Shown: positions 1-9,726, numbered from the stretch's first letter. The stretch: 64,000 bases of DNA from Natronocalculus amylovorans (GCF_023638035.1 NZ_JAKRVX010000003.1:310001-374000), one strand, 5' to 3'. Notes: generated by a model from the sequence alone, not told the origin. Translations and numbers: made by a program.

Positions 1-1914
1 CAACTCCTCTTCAGCGGGCTGAGGATCGACTCCGTTGTCCCGCATGAGCTTTCGGTTGCCGACTAATGTCTTACCAAACTCAGTCTGTGCACTAATTCCA
101 TGCCCAGGAATGTTTTCAAACTGTGTTGGCTCCGCAAGCGCAAGATTCCGATCGGTTGCGCCGGCGACGATCGACTGTGCTAGTGGGTGTTCCGACCCAC
201 GTTCCGCACTGGCTGCGGCAGCGAGGACGAACGCTTCTGCATCACGGTCTGGTTTTTCAATAGCGATTCCCGCACCGTCAGTACGAACGGGGTCTTCGAG
301 CGACACCACATCTGTGAGTGCCAACTCGCCGTGTGTCAGCGTCCCTGTTTTATCGAAGACGATTGCATCAATCTCTTTTGCGCGTTCGAGAATGTCAGCC
401 CCTTTGAACAGGACGCCGTTTGTTGCAGCGATCGTCGAACCAACCATCGTTGCTGCAGGCGTTGCCAGCCCGAGTGCACATGGACATGCAATAAGGATCG
501 ACGACGCAAGCACAACCATCGAGAACTCAAGCAGTGGGACGCCGCCCGCAACTGGGCCGCCGCTTACAGGAGTTAGTGGGAGCAGTCCAACGACTGATGA
601 CAGCTGTGCTGGGAATAGATACCACAGCACCGCCCACGTGAATGCGTTTATAATGACCAGTGGAACAAAGTAGGCACTCACTTTGTCAACAAGGCGTTGG
701 ATATCCGGCTGTCGGGATTGCGCCTCTTTAACGCGTTTGACGATCTGCTGGATTGCCGTCTCTGCACCAACCTTCGTCGCTTCAATAGTGAGCACTCCGT
801 TCTCGTTGATCGTCGATCCGATAACCTCATCACCAACCGATTTCTCTACGGGGACGCTTTCGCCCGTTAACATCGACTCATCAACTGCGCTCTCACCGGA
901 AACAACGACGCTGTCAGTTGGAATCCGTTCGCCAGGTCTAACTTTCAGTCGATCGCCAACCTGTATCGAATCAACCGCAATTGTCTCTTCTGTCCCGTCT
1001 TCATGGACGAGCGTTGCATCATCTGCTTTCAGCTCAAGCAGTGCGCGAAGGGCATCGCTGGCTTGCGCTTTCGATCGCGCTTCAAGCCAGTTGCCAAGCG
1101 TAATAAACCAGAGGATGAACGCAACGGCCTCGAAGTAGAGTCCTTCGCCAGTGATGGCACCTCCAAGCACACCGACACTGTAGAGATAGCCAACACTGGT
1201 TCCCATTGCAACAAGCGTATCCATGTTGGCTTGTCGATTGTGGACTGCCGCGCGGTAGGCACCAACAAGGAACTCCTTTCCAAGCGTTGCCATCAATGCA
1301 GTGGCAAGAACGAACTCAATAATGCCAAGCTCGATTCCTGCGATCGTCTCCGGGAGTGAGACGAGCCCAAACATCGACGCCATGATTGGAAGGAATGGCA
1401 GGGTAAGGATGCCACCGATAATCACGAGCCGCCACTGCTTTTTCATCTCACGCTTGGCAACCGACTCGCGCTCAGTCTTGGGGTCGCCGTCTTCGGTTGG
1501 GCGGATCGGCTCATAGCCTGCCTGTTCGATCGCGTCAAACACCGCATCGAGTTCGATGTCCACCGGGTTGTATTCGACAGTCGCTTCATCTGCTGCGAAG
1601 TTAACCGACGCTTCAATAACTCCCGGCACTGCCTCGATCGCGCGTTTGTTCGCTGCAGAACAGTTTGCACAGGACATACCGCCAATCTCGATCGTTTTTC
1701 GCTCTCGGAGTGGCTCATAGCCTGCGTTTTCGATCGTTTCATAGATTGTTTTAAGCGAAACAGTATCCGGGTCGTATGTCACCGACCCGTCGTCTGTTGC
1801 GAAGTTTGCACTCGCGGACTCAACGCCAGGAAGATCATGTAAGGCATCTTGGACAGTTCCGGTACATGTTGCACAGGACATGCCGGAGATTTCAAGATGG
1901 GATGTGTGGCTCAT
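1..1914 (-). CDS. copA: Copper-translocating P1B-type ATPase (3' part outside window)
   Basis: Membrane pump that exports Cu(I) using ATP. The frame is open to base 1, so 638 N-terminal residues are seen and the rest of the ATP-binding domain and last membrane segments are missing. Two heavy-metal domains come first (GMSCATC near residue 11 and GMSCANC near residue 79), then membrane helices, the TGES actuator motif (residues 350-353), the CPC transport site (477-479) and DKTGT with the phosphorylated Asp521. The ATG at 1914 directly precedes the first metal domain. The metal sensor and CopZ-like gene are adjacent, and an operator-like motif lies at 1982-1997. The CPC motif and neighbours fit copper better than zinc. 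Family assignment is sure. Confidence 0.95.
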   Translation of the reverse strand, partial: MSHTSHLEISGMSCATCTGTVQDALHDLPGVESASANFATDDGSVTYDPDTVSLKTIYETIENAGYEPLRERKTIEIGGMSCANCSAANKRAIEAVPGVIEASVNFAADEATVEYNPVDIELDAVFDAIEQAGYEPIRPTEDGDPKTERESVAKREMKKQWRLVIIGGILTLPFLPIMASMFGLVSLPETIAGIELGIIEFVLATALMATLGKEFLVGAYRAAVHNRQANMDTLVAMGTSVGYLYSVGVLGGAITGEGLYFEAVAFILWFITLGNWLEARSKAQASDALRALLELKADDATLVHEDGTEETIAVDSIQVGDRLKVRPGERIPTDSVVVSGESAVDESMLTGESVPVEKSVGDEVIGSTINENGVLTIEATKVGAETAIQQIVKRVKEAQSRQPDIQRLVDKVSAYFVPLVIINAFTWAVLWYLFPAQLSSVVGLLPLTPVSGGPVAGGVPLLEFSMVVLASSILIACPCALGLATPAATMVGSTIAATNGVLFKGADILERAKEIDAIVFDKTGTLTHGELALTDVVSLEDPVRTDGAGIAIEKPDRDAEAFVLAAAASAERGSEHPLAQSIVAGATDRNLALAEPTQFENIPGHGISAQTEFGKTLVGNRKLMRDNGVDPQPAEEEL

Positions 1915-1981
1915 ACTAGTCTATACGGGCTCCACTTTCAACCGATTTTTCATTTTGAATCGATAGTAAATCGTGTCCTGA

Positions 1982-1997
1982 ACTTTGGATTCAAAAC
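1982..1997 (+). promoter_or_regulatory. Candidate copper-responsive operator, copA side
   Basis: ACTTTGGATTCAAAAC lies 68-83 bp before the copA start and overlaps the end of the regulator gene. It matches 15 of 16 bases of the site before the CopZ-like gene at 2664-2679. A T/A-rich stretch that could be the copA TATA element lies between the site and the start codon, a position expected for an activator. The shared motif is seen; the copper function is inferred. Confidence 0.5.
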
Positions 1998-2590
1998 TAC
2001 GCATCAGCAGCAAAGCGGTCGTACCGTTCGGTGAAGTTCCCCAAACACGAGCCACAACAAAAGTGGTACAGCGTTCCGTCAATACGTTCGGACTCGCCCT
2101 CTCCAGTTACTGCGTTTCCACACTCAACACAGTCAATGGCAAGCTGTGCGTCCGAGCCGATACGTGGTGACCATGACGAATTCGAGAGGAGATGGACATT
2201 GATCGATCGAACTCGGTTGAAATCCAGAACGCTATCAAGTAACGCTGTAACGCTGTCCGTTCCAACCGTCGCATGGACAAAAATCGACGCATCTGCGGTG
2301 GTGTATTGGTGCTCGATCCGTTCAACATCGCGTAATGCATCGCTTGCAACGGAGAGATATGCGGGTTCAACCGCCAGTTCAACTAATACTGGAACACCGT
2401 CCCGAAGCAACCCTGTATCGAGATCGACAGAGAACCCTTCGATCAGACCAACCGCTCGAAGCCGATCGATTCGATCGGTAACTGCAGGTGCGGAGAGCCC
2501 AACATGCGCTGCAATATCGCTGTACGGTCGCCTGCCATCTTCAAGCAGAAGCTGGATGATCTCGCGATCGATCTGGTCTAATTCGCGCAT
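1997..2590 (-). CDS. Lrp/AsnC-family regulator with C-terminal TRASH metal-binding domain
   Basis: Probable copper-sensing transcription regulator of 197 residues. Residues 4-50 form an AsnC-type winged helix (DREIIQLLLEDGRRPYSDIA), residues about 60-140 the RAM-like effector domain, and residues 152-190 a TRASH motif with Cys154-x2-Cys157 and Cys178-Cys179-x2-Cys182. In other haloarchaea, Lrp proteins with a TRASH tail control copper ATPase genes. Here the gene sits between copA (same strand) and the divergent CopZ-like gene, which supports the same role. The ATG at 2590 starts the MRELDQIDRE sequence typical of the family. Function follows from the family and context. Confidence 0.85.
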   Translation of the reverse strand: MRELDQIDREIIQLLLEDGRRPYSDIAAHVGLSAPAVTDRIDRLRAVGLIEGFSVDLDTGLLRDGVPVLVELAVEPAYLSVASDALRDVERIEHQYTTADASIFVHATVGTDSVTALLDSVLDFNRVRSINVHLLSNSSWSPRIGSDAQLAIDCVECGNAVTGEGESERIDGTLYHFCCGSCLGNFTERYDRFAADA

Positions 2591-2663
2591 ACTTCATTTA
2601 TGTACTGTGTCTCATTAGAGCTATCGATGGGGGTTTATGATCCCAAGTTGGTATACACATATA

Positions 2664-2680
2664 CTTTGGTTTCAAAACCA
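2664..2680 (+). promoter_or_regulatory. Candidate copper-responsive operator, CopZ side
   Basis: ACTTTGGTTTCAAAACC contains the inverted repeat TGGTTT-CA-AAACCA (2667-2680) and repeats the motif found before copA at 1982. It lies about 36 bp before the CopZ-like start, just upstream of the likely TATA region, in the divergent intergenic space with the regulator. It could serve both directions. No binding data are available. Confidence 0.5.
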
Positions 2681-2715
2681 TAATCAACTTACTTGAGTGT
2701 CTACTTTCCAAATAT

Positions 2716-2910
2716 ATGGTACTCAAACTCGCCGTGAGCGGAATGAGCTGTACGGGCTGTGAAGCGAATGTTGAGAGTTCAGTGAGCGACATTACTGGCG
2801 TATCGACTGTCGACGCAGATCATGAGTCAGGTGTGGTCACTGTTGAGGGTGATAGCGACAAACCAGCGATCGAAGCCGCAATCACCGAAGCAGGATATAA
2901 AATCGAATAA
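2716..2910 (+). CDS. Heavy-metal-associated domain protein (copper chaperone, CopZ-like)
   Basis: A 64-residue single HMA domain of beta-alpha-beta-beta-alpha-beta type. The metal-binding loop GMSCTGC has Cys12 and Cys15. Such proteins carry Cu(I) in the cytosol and hand it to the CopA metal domains. The protein is acidic (many D/E after residue 30), as expected for a halophile. It is transcribed away from the Lrp/TRASH regulator and shares an operator-like motif with copA, so the three genes probably form one copper-response unit. Confidence 0.88.
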   Translation: MVLKLAVSGMSCTGCEANVESSVSDITGVSTVDADHESGVVTVEGDSDKPAIEAAITEAGYKIE

Positions 2911-2926
2911 TACTGTTCGTTCACAG

Positions 2927-3514
2927 TTACTCTCGGCCAAGCGTATGGAACTCCTCGTTTGGCCGCATATCCGCAAAATGGGCCATCCGATTTGAGAGGT
3001 TATAGAATGCAGTCACGGCACCGATATCCCAGATTGCTTGTTCGCTGTAGCCGACCTCGGCTAAGCGATCGAGGTCCGCCTGTGTGATCTCCATTGGCCG
3101 CTCAGTAAGGGTAACTGCGACGTCTAACATTGCCTTGCGTTTGTCAGAAATATCTGCAGTTCGATAGTTCGAAATGAGTTGATCAGCAAGCAATGGATCC
3201 TTCGCATAGATCCGACAGAGTGCACCGTGTGCAACGTTGCAGTAGTAGCAGTGATTGACGCCGGAGACTGCAACCACGATCATTTCGATCGCTTCTCGAT
3301 CGAGTGCAGACACCTCAACAAGCGCGTCGTGATACGCCATGAATGCACGCCACTGAGCGGGGCTGTATGCCATCGCTGCAAACACGTTTGGGGTAAATCC
3401 AGCACGGGCGGTCTCTTCTTCGATCCGCTCTTGTATGTCTGCAGGCAGTGAGTCATACTCCGGGACCGTGAAATTACGCATTGCGTCTTGATCAAGTGTC
3501 GGCTGGTCGGTCAT
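2927..3514 (-). CDS. Carboxymuconolactone decarboxylase-like / peroxidase-related protein
   Basis: An AhpD-like all-helical protein of 195 residues from the ATG at 3514 (a TTG lies nine codons further upstream). The redox motif HCYYCNVAHG gives Cys89-x2-Cys92 and His96, the pair used for peroxide reduction in alkylhydroperoxidase-like proteins. The sequence matches the 'uncharacterised peroxidase-related enzyme' branch, which has a longer N-terminus than AhpD. It converges on the CopZ-like gene with a 16-bp gap. Physiological substrate is unknown; a role against peroxides is plausible. Confidence 0.8.
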   Translation of the reverse strand: MTDQPTLDQDAMRNFTVPEYDSLPADIQERIEEETARAGFTPNVFAAMAYSPAQWRAFMAYHDALVEVSALDREAIEMIVVAVSGVNHCYYCNVAHGALCRIYAKDPLLADQLISNYRTADISDKRKAMLDVAVTLTERPMEITQADLDRLAEVGYSEQAIWDIGAVTAFYNLSNRMAHFADMRPNEEFHTLGRE

Positions 3515-3564
3515 ACCGATCGGTTTCGGTGCAATCTTCAAAAAGATACGCGCAGGTTAGACTC

Positions 3565-4053
3565 TTAAAAGACGCCGAATGCAAGGCCCATAACGGCTGC
3601 GGAGACGAGCACCCCAAGCGCGAACAGTCCCTGATTTGCGATCGTGTTATCCGCTCGTGTGAGATACACCGAGAACGTTTTTGTGCTCAGTGGCCACAGG
3701 TAGTTCACTCCTGCAGGCGTGAGCGTGTCGCCAATAAGATGTGCAAAGACGCTCACGAATCCAAGAAAAAACCCAAATGCAGCAAGACTGAATCCAGCAA
3801 CGGTAAACGCACCCTCTAACAAAAACCCAGCACCAGCAAACACTCCACCAACCAATGCGGCAAACAGGAGCGAATGTGTTGGTCCTCGATGTGAAATAAT
3901 TGGAAGACGATGATCAATATCCGGGAGCATCGCTAACCAGACCATCACCGCACCAGTGAGGAGCGAAAGCTCCGGCTCTCCGATTGAGACAAGCCCGTAT
4001 CCGATCGGTGCAAAGACAAGTAACGAAACACCGAGATGCCCTTTTCGATACAT
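3565..4053 (-). CDS. Membrane-bound metal-dependent hydrolase-like protein (YdjM/DUF457 type)
   Basis: A 162-residue integral membrane protein with about four or five hydrophobic helices. It starts MYRKGHLGVSLLVFAPIGYG and has His/Asp clusters at helix edges (LPDIDHRLP, SHRGPTHS, HLIGDTLTPAG) that match the YdjM/LexA-regulated membrane hydrolase family. These residues probably bind a metal at the membrane face. Biological role is not established for the family. It is divergent from the phosphohexomutase gene with a 101-bp gap. Confidence 0.8.
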   Translation of the reverse strand: MYRKGHLGVSLLVFAPIGYGLVSIGEPELSLLTGAVMVWLAMLPDIDHRLPIISHRGPTHSLLFAALVGGVFAGAGFLLEGAFTVAGFSLAAFGFFLGFVSVFAHLIGDTLTPAGVNYLWPLSTKTFSVYLTRADNTIANQGLFALGVLVSAAVMGLAFGVF

Positions 4054-4154
4054 ATCAGAGTATTTGAACGCACCCCATCAAAACGTGGCGGTTTCTGTTC
4101 ACCTGTGTACAGAGTGACAACAAACCTATAGGCGGCTCTCCCGACAGCTATGGT

Positions 4155-5477
4155 ATGTTCGGAACGAGTGGCGTTCGTGGCCCTGTTGGAACCGACGTGA
4201 CTGCATCTCTTGCATTGGATATTGGCCGTGCAGTTGGCGCAACAGCCGATCGGGTCGTTCTTGGCCGAGATGCTAGAGATTCCGGACGAGCCCTCCTTTC
4301 TGCACTTGAGGCAGGTCTTGTCGAATCTGGGACGGATTGTATCAAACTTGGAACCGTCGCAACACCCACACTGGCCCGTGCAATTGCCAGACATGATGCT
4401 TCGGCTGGAATCATTGTCACCGCATCGCACAACCCACCGGAAGATAACGGAATAAAGCTCTGGACACCGTCTGGGCAAGCATTCGACACGACTGCACAGA
4501 ATGCGATCGAAGCGCGAATTGAGACCAGTAGTTTTGATCTCACATCGTGGGATGAACATGGATCGGTAACGCATGATACAAGCGCCACGGATGCACATAC
4601 TGACGCACTGACCTCGTATATCGATGCAGCGAATGCAGACCTTTCGGATCTATCTGTGGTTATTGATCTCGGCAACGGGATGGGACAGGTAACCGCAGAC
4701 GCACTGTTCCAAGCGGGCGCAGATGTTGAAACGCTCAATGGGCAGCCGGATGGTCGGTTCCCCGGACGACCAAGCGAACCAACCGCAAAGACAACGGCCA
4801 CACTCCAAGCACATGTTCGTGCAACCGATGCTGATCTCGGTATTGCACACGATGGTGACGCCGATCGGATGATGGCTGTCACAGATACTGGTGACTTTGT
4901 CGCCGGAGATCTGTTGCTCGCAACGTTTGCACGCGAGATTGCGTCTGACGGCGATCGGGTCGCAGCACCAGTTGACACAAGCCTTGCCGTTGATGATGCG
5001 CTCTCAGCGATCGGTGCATCCGTTGTCCGGACACGAGTTGGCGACGTCTATGTTGCGGAAAAAACACGCGAGCCGGATGTATCGTTCGGCGGTGAGCCTT
5101 CCGGGGCATGGATTTTCCCTGAACAGACCTACTGCCCGGATGGCCCACTGGCTGCCGTGACACTCGCCGTATTGGCAGCAACACAGCCGCTTTCCGAGCG
5201 GCTTGCATCGATCGACACCTATCCAATCCTGCGCGATTCAATCGAGGTCGCAAACAAATATGACGTTATGGAGACGATCGTTAAAACCGTTAAATCGAGG
5301 TATGATGACGTGACAACGATCGATGGCGTCCGAGTTGGGGTAGCTGATGGGTGGTTCCTCATTCGAGCATCCGGCACACAGCCAATTATCCGACTCACTG
5401 CTGAATCACGAGATGGGGATCGAACTGTTGAGATCCTCGAAGAGGCACGATCGATTCTCGACAGTACAATGGAGTGA
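4155..5477 (+). CDS. glmM: Phosphohexomutase, phosphoglucosamine mutase-like
   Basis: Interconverts hexose 6- and 1-phosphates; by sequence, most likely glucosamine-6-phosphate to glucosamine-1-phosphate. The 440-residue protein has the four alpha-D-phosphohexomutase signatures: FGTSGVRGP at the start, the phosphoserine loop VTASHNPP with Ser91, the metal loop HDGDADRMM, and the sugar loop FGGEPSGAW followed by the phosphate loop RASGTQPIIR. Length fits the archaeal enzyme. A GlmU-like enzyme is encoded 1.4 kb away, so the pair could supply UDP-GlcNAc or another sugar nucleotide. Substrate choice among glucose, mannose and glucosamine cannot be read from the sequence alone. Confidence 0.85.
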   Translation: MFGTSGVRGPVGTDVTASLALDIGRAVGATADRVVLGRDARDSGRALLSALEAGLVESGTDCIKLGTVATPTLARAIARHDASAGIIVTASHNPPEDNGIKLWTPSGQAFDTTAQNAIEARIETSSFDLTSWDEHGSVTHDTSATDAHTDALTSYIDAANADLSDLSVVIDLGNGMGQVTADALFQAGADVETLNGQPDGRFPGRPSEPTAKTTATLQAHVRATDADLGIAHDGDADRMMAVTDTGDFVAGDLLLATFAREIASDGDRVAAPVDTSLAVDDALSAIGASVVRTRVGDVYVAEKTREPDVSFGGEPSGAWIFPEQTYCPDGPLAAVTLAVLAATQPLSERLASIDTYPILRDSIEVANKYDVMETIVKTVKSRYDDVTTIDGVRVGVADGWFLIRASGTQPIIRLTAESRDGDRTVEILEEARSILDSTME

Positions 5478-5536
5478 CGTAACAGTAGTCACCGAGACAC
5501 ATATATTGAATCCGCACAAACCGCGAAGTATCGTAG

Positions 5537-6880
5537 ATGGCCGATCGAAATAACTCCTCCAAACGGTACTCGTTCTCCCGTCGGAACGCGATCAAAGCAA
5601 GTGGTGCTGCACTCATTGGTGGTCTTGCGGGATGTGTCGCCGCACCTGGAACACCAGTATATGACAAGACACAGGCTGAGTTCAACCCAGAACTGCTGCC
5701 GTACGATCGGACGTATCCGGATGACGAGAATATTACAATGTTTCGCCGTGGGCTTCGACGGCTTGGATACTATCCAGAGCAAACGGTTCCGGATGCAGTC
5801 GAAATTAACTGGCAACTTCCGGTAAACTACATCGGCCATACCGCAGCAAAAGCAAGTCCACTTCCAACACCTGATGGAGAGACCGTACTCATCCCTGCTG
5901 ATACCGGTCGAGTCCACGCAGTCACCCCAAACGGCGAGCACAAATGGACCGTCCAAACAGGGGCGACAAACCTTGGTATTCATGGCACACCTGCGATCGT
6001 CGATAACGTCGCCTACATCGGCGGCTATGATGGAGATCTCTACGCGTTCAATATTCACACTGGCGAGGAGGTATGGCGAACCTCACGGATGGAGTTAGAC
6101 GGATCGATCGCAATTGGCTCCTCACCTGCATATTGGGATGGCGTGATCTACGTCGTTACCGAGTACAATCATCCACCGGCCGGGACGATGTGGGCGATCG
6201 ACGCCGCCTCTGGACAGCCGCTCTGGAAAGACGATCGACCATTGGGGATGCCACATCCATCAACGGCGATCGACCCCAAAACCGAACGGATGGCGATCGG
6301 CTCGAACGACGGTGTGATGTATTGCTGGGAGTTCCCGTCGTTGGAGCCTGCATGGGAGTTCGAAACCGGTGCGGAGATCAAAGGAACCACACCAATGTAT
6401 GAGGGTGGTGTTTTTGTCGGCTCGTGGGATGGGAACTTCTATCGCCTCAATCTCGAAGACGGCACAGAGACGTGGCGATTTGAGACTGGACGTGTCATCA
6501 TGTCAAATCCGGGGATCGACCCGGAAACAGGCATTGTCTACATGGGTGGTGACGACAACCATGTTCACGCATTGGATACCGAAACTGGTGAGGAGATTTG
6601 GTCAACAAACGTCGGCGGAAGCGTTATCGGATCACTCACAGTGACTGCAGATGCGGTACTTGTTGGTTCGTATGACACACACCTATATGCACTTGAAAAG
6701 GATACCGGAACGGTTCGTTGGCGAGTCCAGAGCCGAGGGCATGTTACAAGCGAAGCCGTTCCACACGACGGCCGGATATACTACGCAGAACGAGGCGATA
6801 TTTCGGGATACTGGGATGAAGATGAAGCGGAAGTTGTCAACGCACCAGGTCACGCATACTGCTTGGTACCTTCTGAGTGA
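5537..6880 (+). CDS. PQQ-like beta-propeller lipoprotein, Tat-exported
   Basis: A 447-residue exported protein. The N-terminus has a twin-arginine signal (SRRNAIKASGAALIGG) ending in a lipobox LAGC, so it is probably anchored to the outer face of the membrane. The rest is a repeated beta-propeller with blades that end in G-x-x-x-W (GEHKWTV, GEEVWRT, GQPLWKD, GTETWRF, GEEIWST, GTVRWRV), typical of PQQ/BamB-type repeats. No cofactor ligands can be identified, so it may be a binding or scaffold protein, not a dehydrogenase. It stands alone between the two sugar-metabolism genes. Confidence 0.82.
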   Translation: MADRNNSSKRYSFSRRNAIKASGAALIGGLAGCVAAPGTPVYDKTQAEFNPELLPYDRTYPDDENITMFRRGLRRLGYYPEQTVPDAVEINWQLPVNYIGHTAAKASPLPTPDGETVLIPADTGRVHAVTPNGEHKWTVQTGATNLGIHGTPAIVDNVAYIGGYDGDLYAFNIHTGEEVWRTSRMELDGSIAIGSSPAYWDGVIYVVTEYNHPPAGTMWAIDAASGQPLWKDDRPLGMPHPSTAIDPKTERMAIGSNDGVMYCWEFPSLEPAWEFETGAEIKGTTPMYEGGVFVGSWDGNFYRLNLEDGTETWRFETGRVIMSNPGIDPETGIVYMGGDDNHVHALDTETGEEIWSTNVGGSVIGSLTVTADAVLVGSYDTHLYALEKDTGTVRWRVQSRGHVTSEAVPHDGRIYYAERGDISGYWDEDEAEVVNAPGHAYCLVPSE

Positions 6881-6899
6881 GGGTCGAAGAGCTGCACCA

Positions 6900-8084
6900 T
6901 TAGCGATCGTGTGTCACAACCTCTCCCGGTGTCGTAAATGATTCACTGGAGAGAATAACACCCGGATTTAAACTCGTATTGATTCCTGTTTTTACCTCAT
7001 CGCCACAGACGACGCCCATCTTCCGGCGACCGGTAGAGACACGCTTACCCTTGACTGTTAGCTTAATCGGTTCGCCATCATGACGAAGGTTTCCGACTGT
7101 TGTTCCCGCGCCGAAATTTGTCTGCTTGCCAATGAGGCTATCACCAATATACGAGAGGTGTCCAACAGTGGCACCCTCAAAGAGAATACTGTTTTTGACT
7201 TCAACAGCGTGGCCGACTTTTGCATTCGAGCAGATGTATGTTGAGCCCCGAATGTACGCGTTTGGACCGATGGTCGCACCGCTTCCGATATATGCTGGCC
7301 CCTCAATCGTCACACCACTTTTAATAGTTGCACCGTCCGCGACAACAACTGATCCTGAGATCGTCGCATCTGAGTGAACGGTCCCCGCCTGCTCGGATAC
7401 AAGAGATTCAGACAACCATTCGTTTGCAGAGAGCAACTCCCACGGTCGGCCGACATCAAGCCATCGCTCGAATGGAACTGCAGTCACAGTATGTGCGTCA
7501 CAGACTGCTTGCAGGACGTCTGTAAGCTCTAGCTCACCGCGTTCTGACACACCAACATCGAGCCGATCGCGGGTCTCAGCAGGGAATACATAGGCACCTG
7601 TGTTGATGAGATTTGATGGCGGATCTATTGGCTTCTCGACAACACCAGTGACTCGATTGCCGTCGGTTTGTAATACACCGTACGAACTTGGGTTCGAGAC
7701 TCGGTACGAACCAACTGCGGGACCATTCTGATACAGTTTCTGGAGGGCAGGGATGTCATAAAGTGCATCACCATTCAGTACCACAAACGGCTCATCAGCA
7801 AGTGCTTGCGAAGCAACACGGACAGCATCTGCAGTCCCTCGCTGTTCAGGTTGGACTGTATATTCGATCGGAACACCATCATATGAGTTACCAAAGTACG
7901 TTCGGACCTGGTCGGATTCATATCCAATAACGAGAATGATTCGACTTGCCCCTGCGGCGACCGCTCGCTCAATGGTATGCGCGACGAGTGGTTGCCCCGC
8001 AACAGGTAGCATTGGTTTAGGGATAGAGTCGGTAAGCGGACGCATCCGAGTCCCAGCACCTGCAGCAAGTACGACTGTTTGCAT
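6900..8084 (-). CDS. glmU: Sugar-1-phosphate nucleotidylyltransferase / acetyltransferase (GlmU-like)
   Basis: About 395 residues from the ATG at 8084; a GTG three codons upstream is the other option. The N-terminal half is a nucleotidyltransferase (LAAGAGTRMRPLT, KPMLPVAG, NGDALY). The C-terminal half is a left-handed beta-helix of hexapeptide repeats (ATIGPNAYIRGSTYI, NAKVGHAVEV), as in bifunctional archaeal GlmU/ST0452-type enzymes. The expected role is acetyl transfer to glucosamine-1-phosphate and UTP-dependent activation to UDP-GlcNAc, after the mutase encoded at 4155. Glucose-1-phosphate thymidylyltransferase activity is an alternative known in relatives. Confidence 0.85.
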   Translation of the reverse strand: MQTVVLAAGAGTRMRPLTDSIPKPMLPVAGQPLVAHTIERAVAAGASRIILVIGYESDQVRTYFGNSYDGVPIEYTVQPEQRGTADAVRVASQALADEPFVVLNGDALYDIPALQKLYQNGPAVGSYRVSNPSSYGVLQTDGNRVTGVVEKPIDPPSNLINTGAYVFPAETRDRLDVGVSERGELELTDVLQAVCDAHTVTAVPFERWLDVGRPWELLSANEWLSESLVSEQAGTVHSDATISGSVVVADGATIKSGVTIEGPAYIGSGATIGPNAYIRGSTYICSNAKVGHAVEVKNSILFEGATVGHLSYIGDSLIGKQTNFGAGTTVGNLRHDGEPIKLTVKGKRVSTGRRKMGVVCGDEVKTGINTSLNPGVILSSESFTTPGEVVTHDR

Positions 8085-8199
8085 ATACAACACGTGCTGC
8101 CGTCGGCAATAAAGCGATTGTGGTCACGTCAGTGTAAAGACATCAATATTCTCCAAACTGCTGGATAAGTACTGTTTTATCGCCACACACTACACAGGT

Positions 8200-9285
8200 A
8201 TGACAATGGGCGATCGAACCAGCAATTTGTCTGAAACGGCCACCACCGCAGACATTGATGCAACCGCTTCCGACGTCTGCGTCTTGTTGCCGACATTAAA
8301 TGAGGCTGCAACGATCGAGTCTGTCGTTCACGGCTACATTGATGCCGGGTTTAGCAATGTGCTTGTTGTTGATGGCGACTCCGAAGACGAGACACGTCAG
8401 TTGGCACGTGATGCTGGTGCTCGTGTAATTACACAAACTGGAACTGGAAAAGGCCAAGCGATCCGCGAGGCAGTGGAACATATCACGGCAGAGGTTGTGT
8501 TGATGGCGGATGCTGATGCAACATACGATGTTTCGGATGCAGAGCGAATGCTTGAGCCGATTCTTGTTGGAGACTTCGACCACGTCATTGGAAACCGGTT
8601 TGCAAATATGCAGCCCGGAGCAATGACTCCGCTCAACAAAATTGGAAATCGGATCATAAACAGCGCATTTGCTCTTATTCACGGGCAAAACTACCGAGAT
8701 ATTCTCTCCGGGTATCGAGCATTTACGACGGAATCGTTCTCACAGATGCAACTGAGCGCCGATGGGTTCGGTGTTGAGACAGAGATGTCAGTTGAATGTG
8801 CAAAGCGCGGATTCAAAACAGAGGTTGTTCCGATCACGTACCGCCCGCGTCCGGATGGTTCAGACACGAACCTGCATCCAATCCGTGATGGTGGCATTAT
8901 TTTCATAGAACTGTATCGAAAAGCAAAGACAAACAACCCGTTGTTTTATTTTGGAAGCGTTGGTGCAATCTCAACGACGATCGGTCTCATACTTGGATTC
9001 TATGTGGTCTATCGCTGGCTTGCATTTGGGATTGGCCATGAAATCCTTGCGATCGGCGCAGTTGCAGGCGTTCTGTTTGGCGTTCAACTGCTCATGTTCG
9101 GTGTGCTCTCGGATATGTTGCTCTCGCTGCACCGCGAACAGCTGTCACGATTTGAGCTTCTCGAAGCACGGACACAGACACAATCACCGCCAACGTCGCA
9201 ATCGTCTGAAGGGGACCGCAGTGCAAACGCTGACGACGCAATATCTGCAGAGTATACCGATCCACAAAAATCATACAACAAGTAG
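8200..9285 (+). CDS. aglJ: Dolichyl-phosphate hexosyltransferase, S-layer N-glycosylation (AglJ-like)
   Basis: A GT2-family enzyme of 361 residues that charges dolichyl phosphate with the first sugar of the N-linked glycan. GT-A features are PTLNEAATI (nucleotide site), VVDGDSEDET and the metal motif DADATYD. Two C-terminal hydrophobic helices (about residues 250-310) place it at the membrane. The sequence NRFANMQPGAMTPLNKIGNR and the layout match haloarchaeal AglJ. The tail (after about residue 325) is polar and low-complexity. The start could be ATG 8200 or the third codon, also ATG. Confidence 0.85.
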   Translation: MTMGDRTSNLSETATTADIDATASDVCVLLPTLNEAATIESVVHGYIDAGFSNVLVVDGDSEDETRQLARDAGARVITQTGTGKGQAIREAVEHITAEVVLMADADATYDVSDAERMLEPILVGDFDHVIGNRFANMQPGAMTPLNKIGNRIINSAFALIHGQNYRDILSGYRAFTTESFSQMQLSADGFGVETEMSVECAKRGFKTEVVPITYRPRPDGSDTNLHPIRDGGIIFIELYRKAKTNNPLFYFGSVGAISTTIGLILGFYVVYRWLAFGIGHEILAIGAVAGVLFGVQLLMFGVLSDMLLSLHREQLSRFELLEARTQTQSPPTSQSSEGDRSANADDAISAEYTDPQKSYNK

Positions 9286-9300
9286 CAGTTTCCGGTATGG

Positions 9301-9627
9301 TTAGAATGGGAGCAGCGATCGGAGACGACCAAAAAACCCACTGCTTGCTTCTTCGCGATACATCTCAAAAACGGGGTGTAGCTGGTTGAGTAGCTCGGTT
9401 TTATTTTCAAATTCTTGCTGTGGAAGTTGCTCGAGTGCCTCTTGTAACTCGACCGTGTTTCCAGAGCCATCAATTGGTATTGCAGTTTGCTGTACAGCGT
9501 CAACAATCTTGGTAGCTGTTGTAGGGTATGTTAGCTCAGTATTTTCAAGTCGTGCATCAAGCGCAGCAATACCAAATTCGATGAGATCTGGCTCTGATGA
9601 ATCACTTGGTGGGGGTCGTGCTGCCAT
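9301..9627 (-). CDS. Small haloarchaeal conserved protein, function unknown
   Basis: A 108-residue soluble acidic protein that starts MAARPPPSDSSEPDLIEFGI and ends in SGFFGRLRSLLPF. It resembles the small haloarchaeal DUF5789-type proteins (an EFGIAALDARL opening and a middle GNTVELQEALE), but I cannot confirm the family. No catalytic motif or membrane segment is seen. It converges on aglJ with a 15-bp gap. Confidence 0.6.
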   Translation of the reverse strand: MAARPPPSDSSEPDLIEFGIAALDARLENTELTYPTTATKIVDAVQQTAIPIDGSGNTVELQEALEQLPQQEFENKTELLNQLHPVFEMYREEASSGFFGRLRSLLPF

Positions 9628-9726
9628 TGTAACTGGATATGAATGCAGCTACCAAAAAGCCCGGCGACATTGGATTTCGCTCACGCGACCCCAAAACGTA
9701 TCCATTGCCATAGCATCATCCCCTAC

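Noticed and set aside
35-673. 212-codon ORF on the plus strand opposite copA
   Set aside because: Runs antisense through the well-conserved CopA frame; Ser/Ala/Thr-rich shadow with no family likeness.
4148-4978. 276-codon ORF opposite the phosphohexomutase gene
   Set aside because: Low-complexity shadow of a conserved gene; no promoter or motif.
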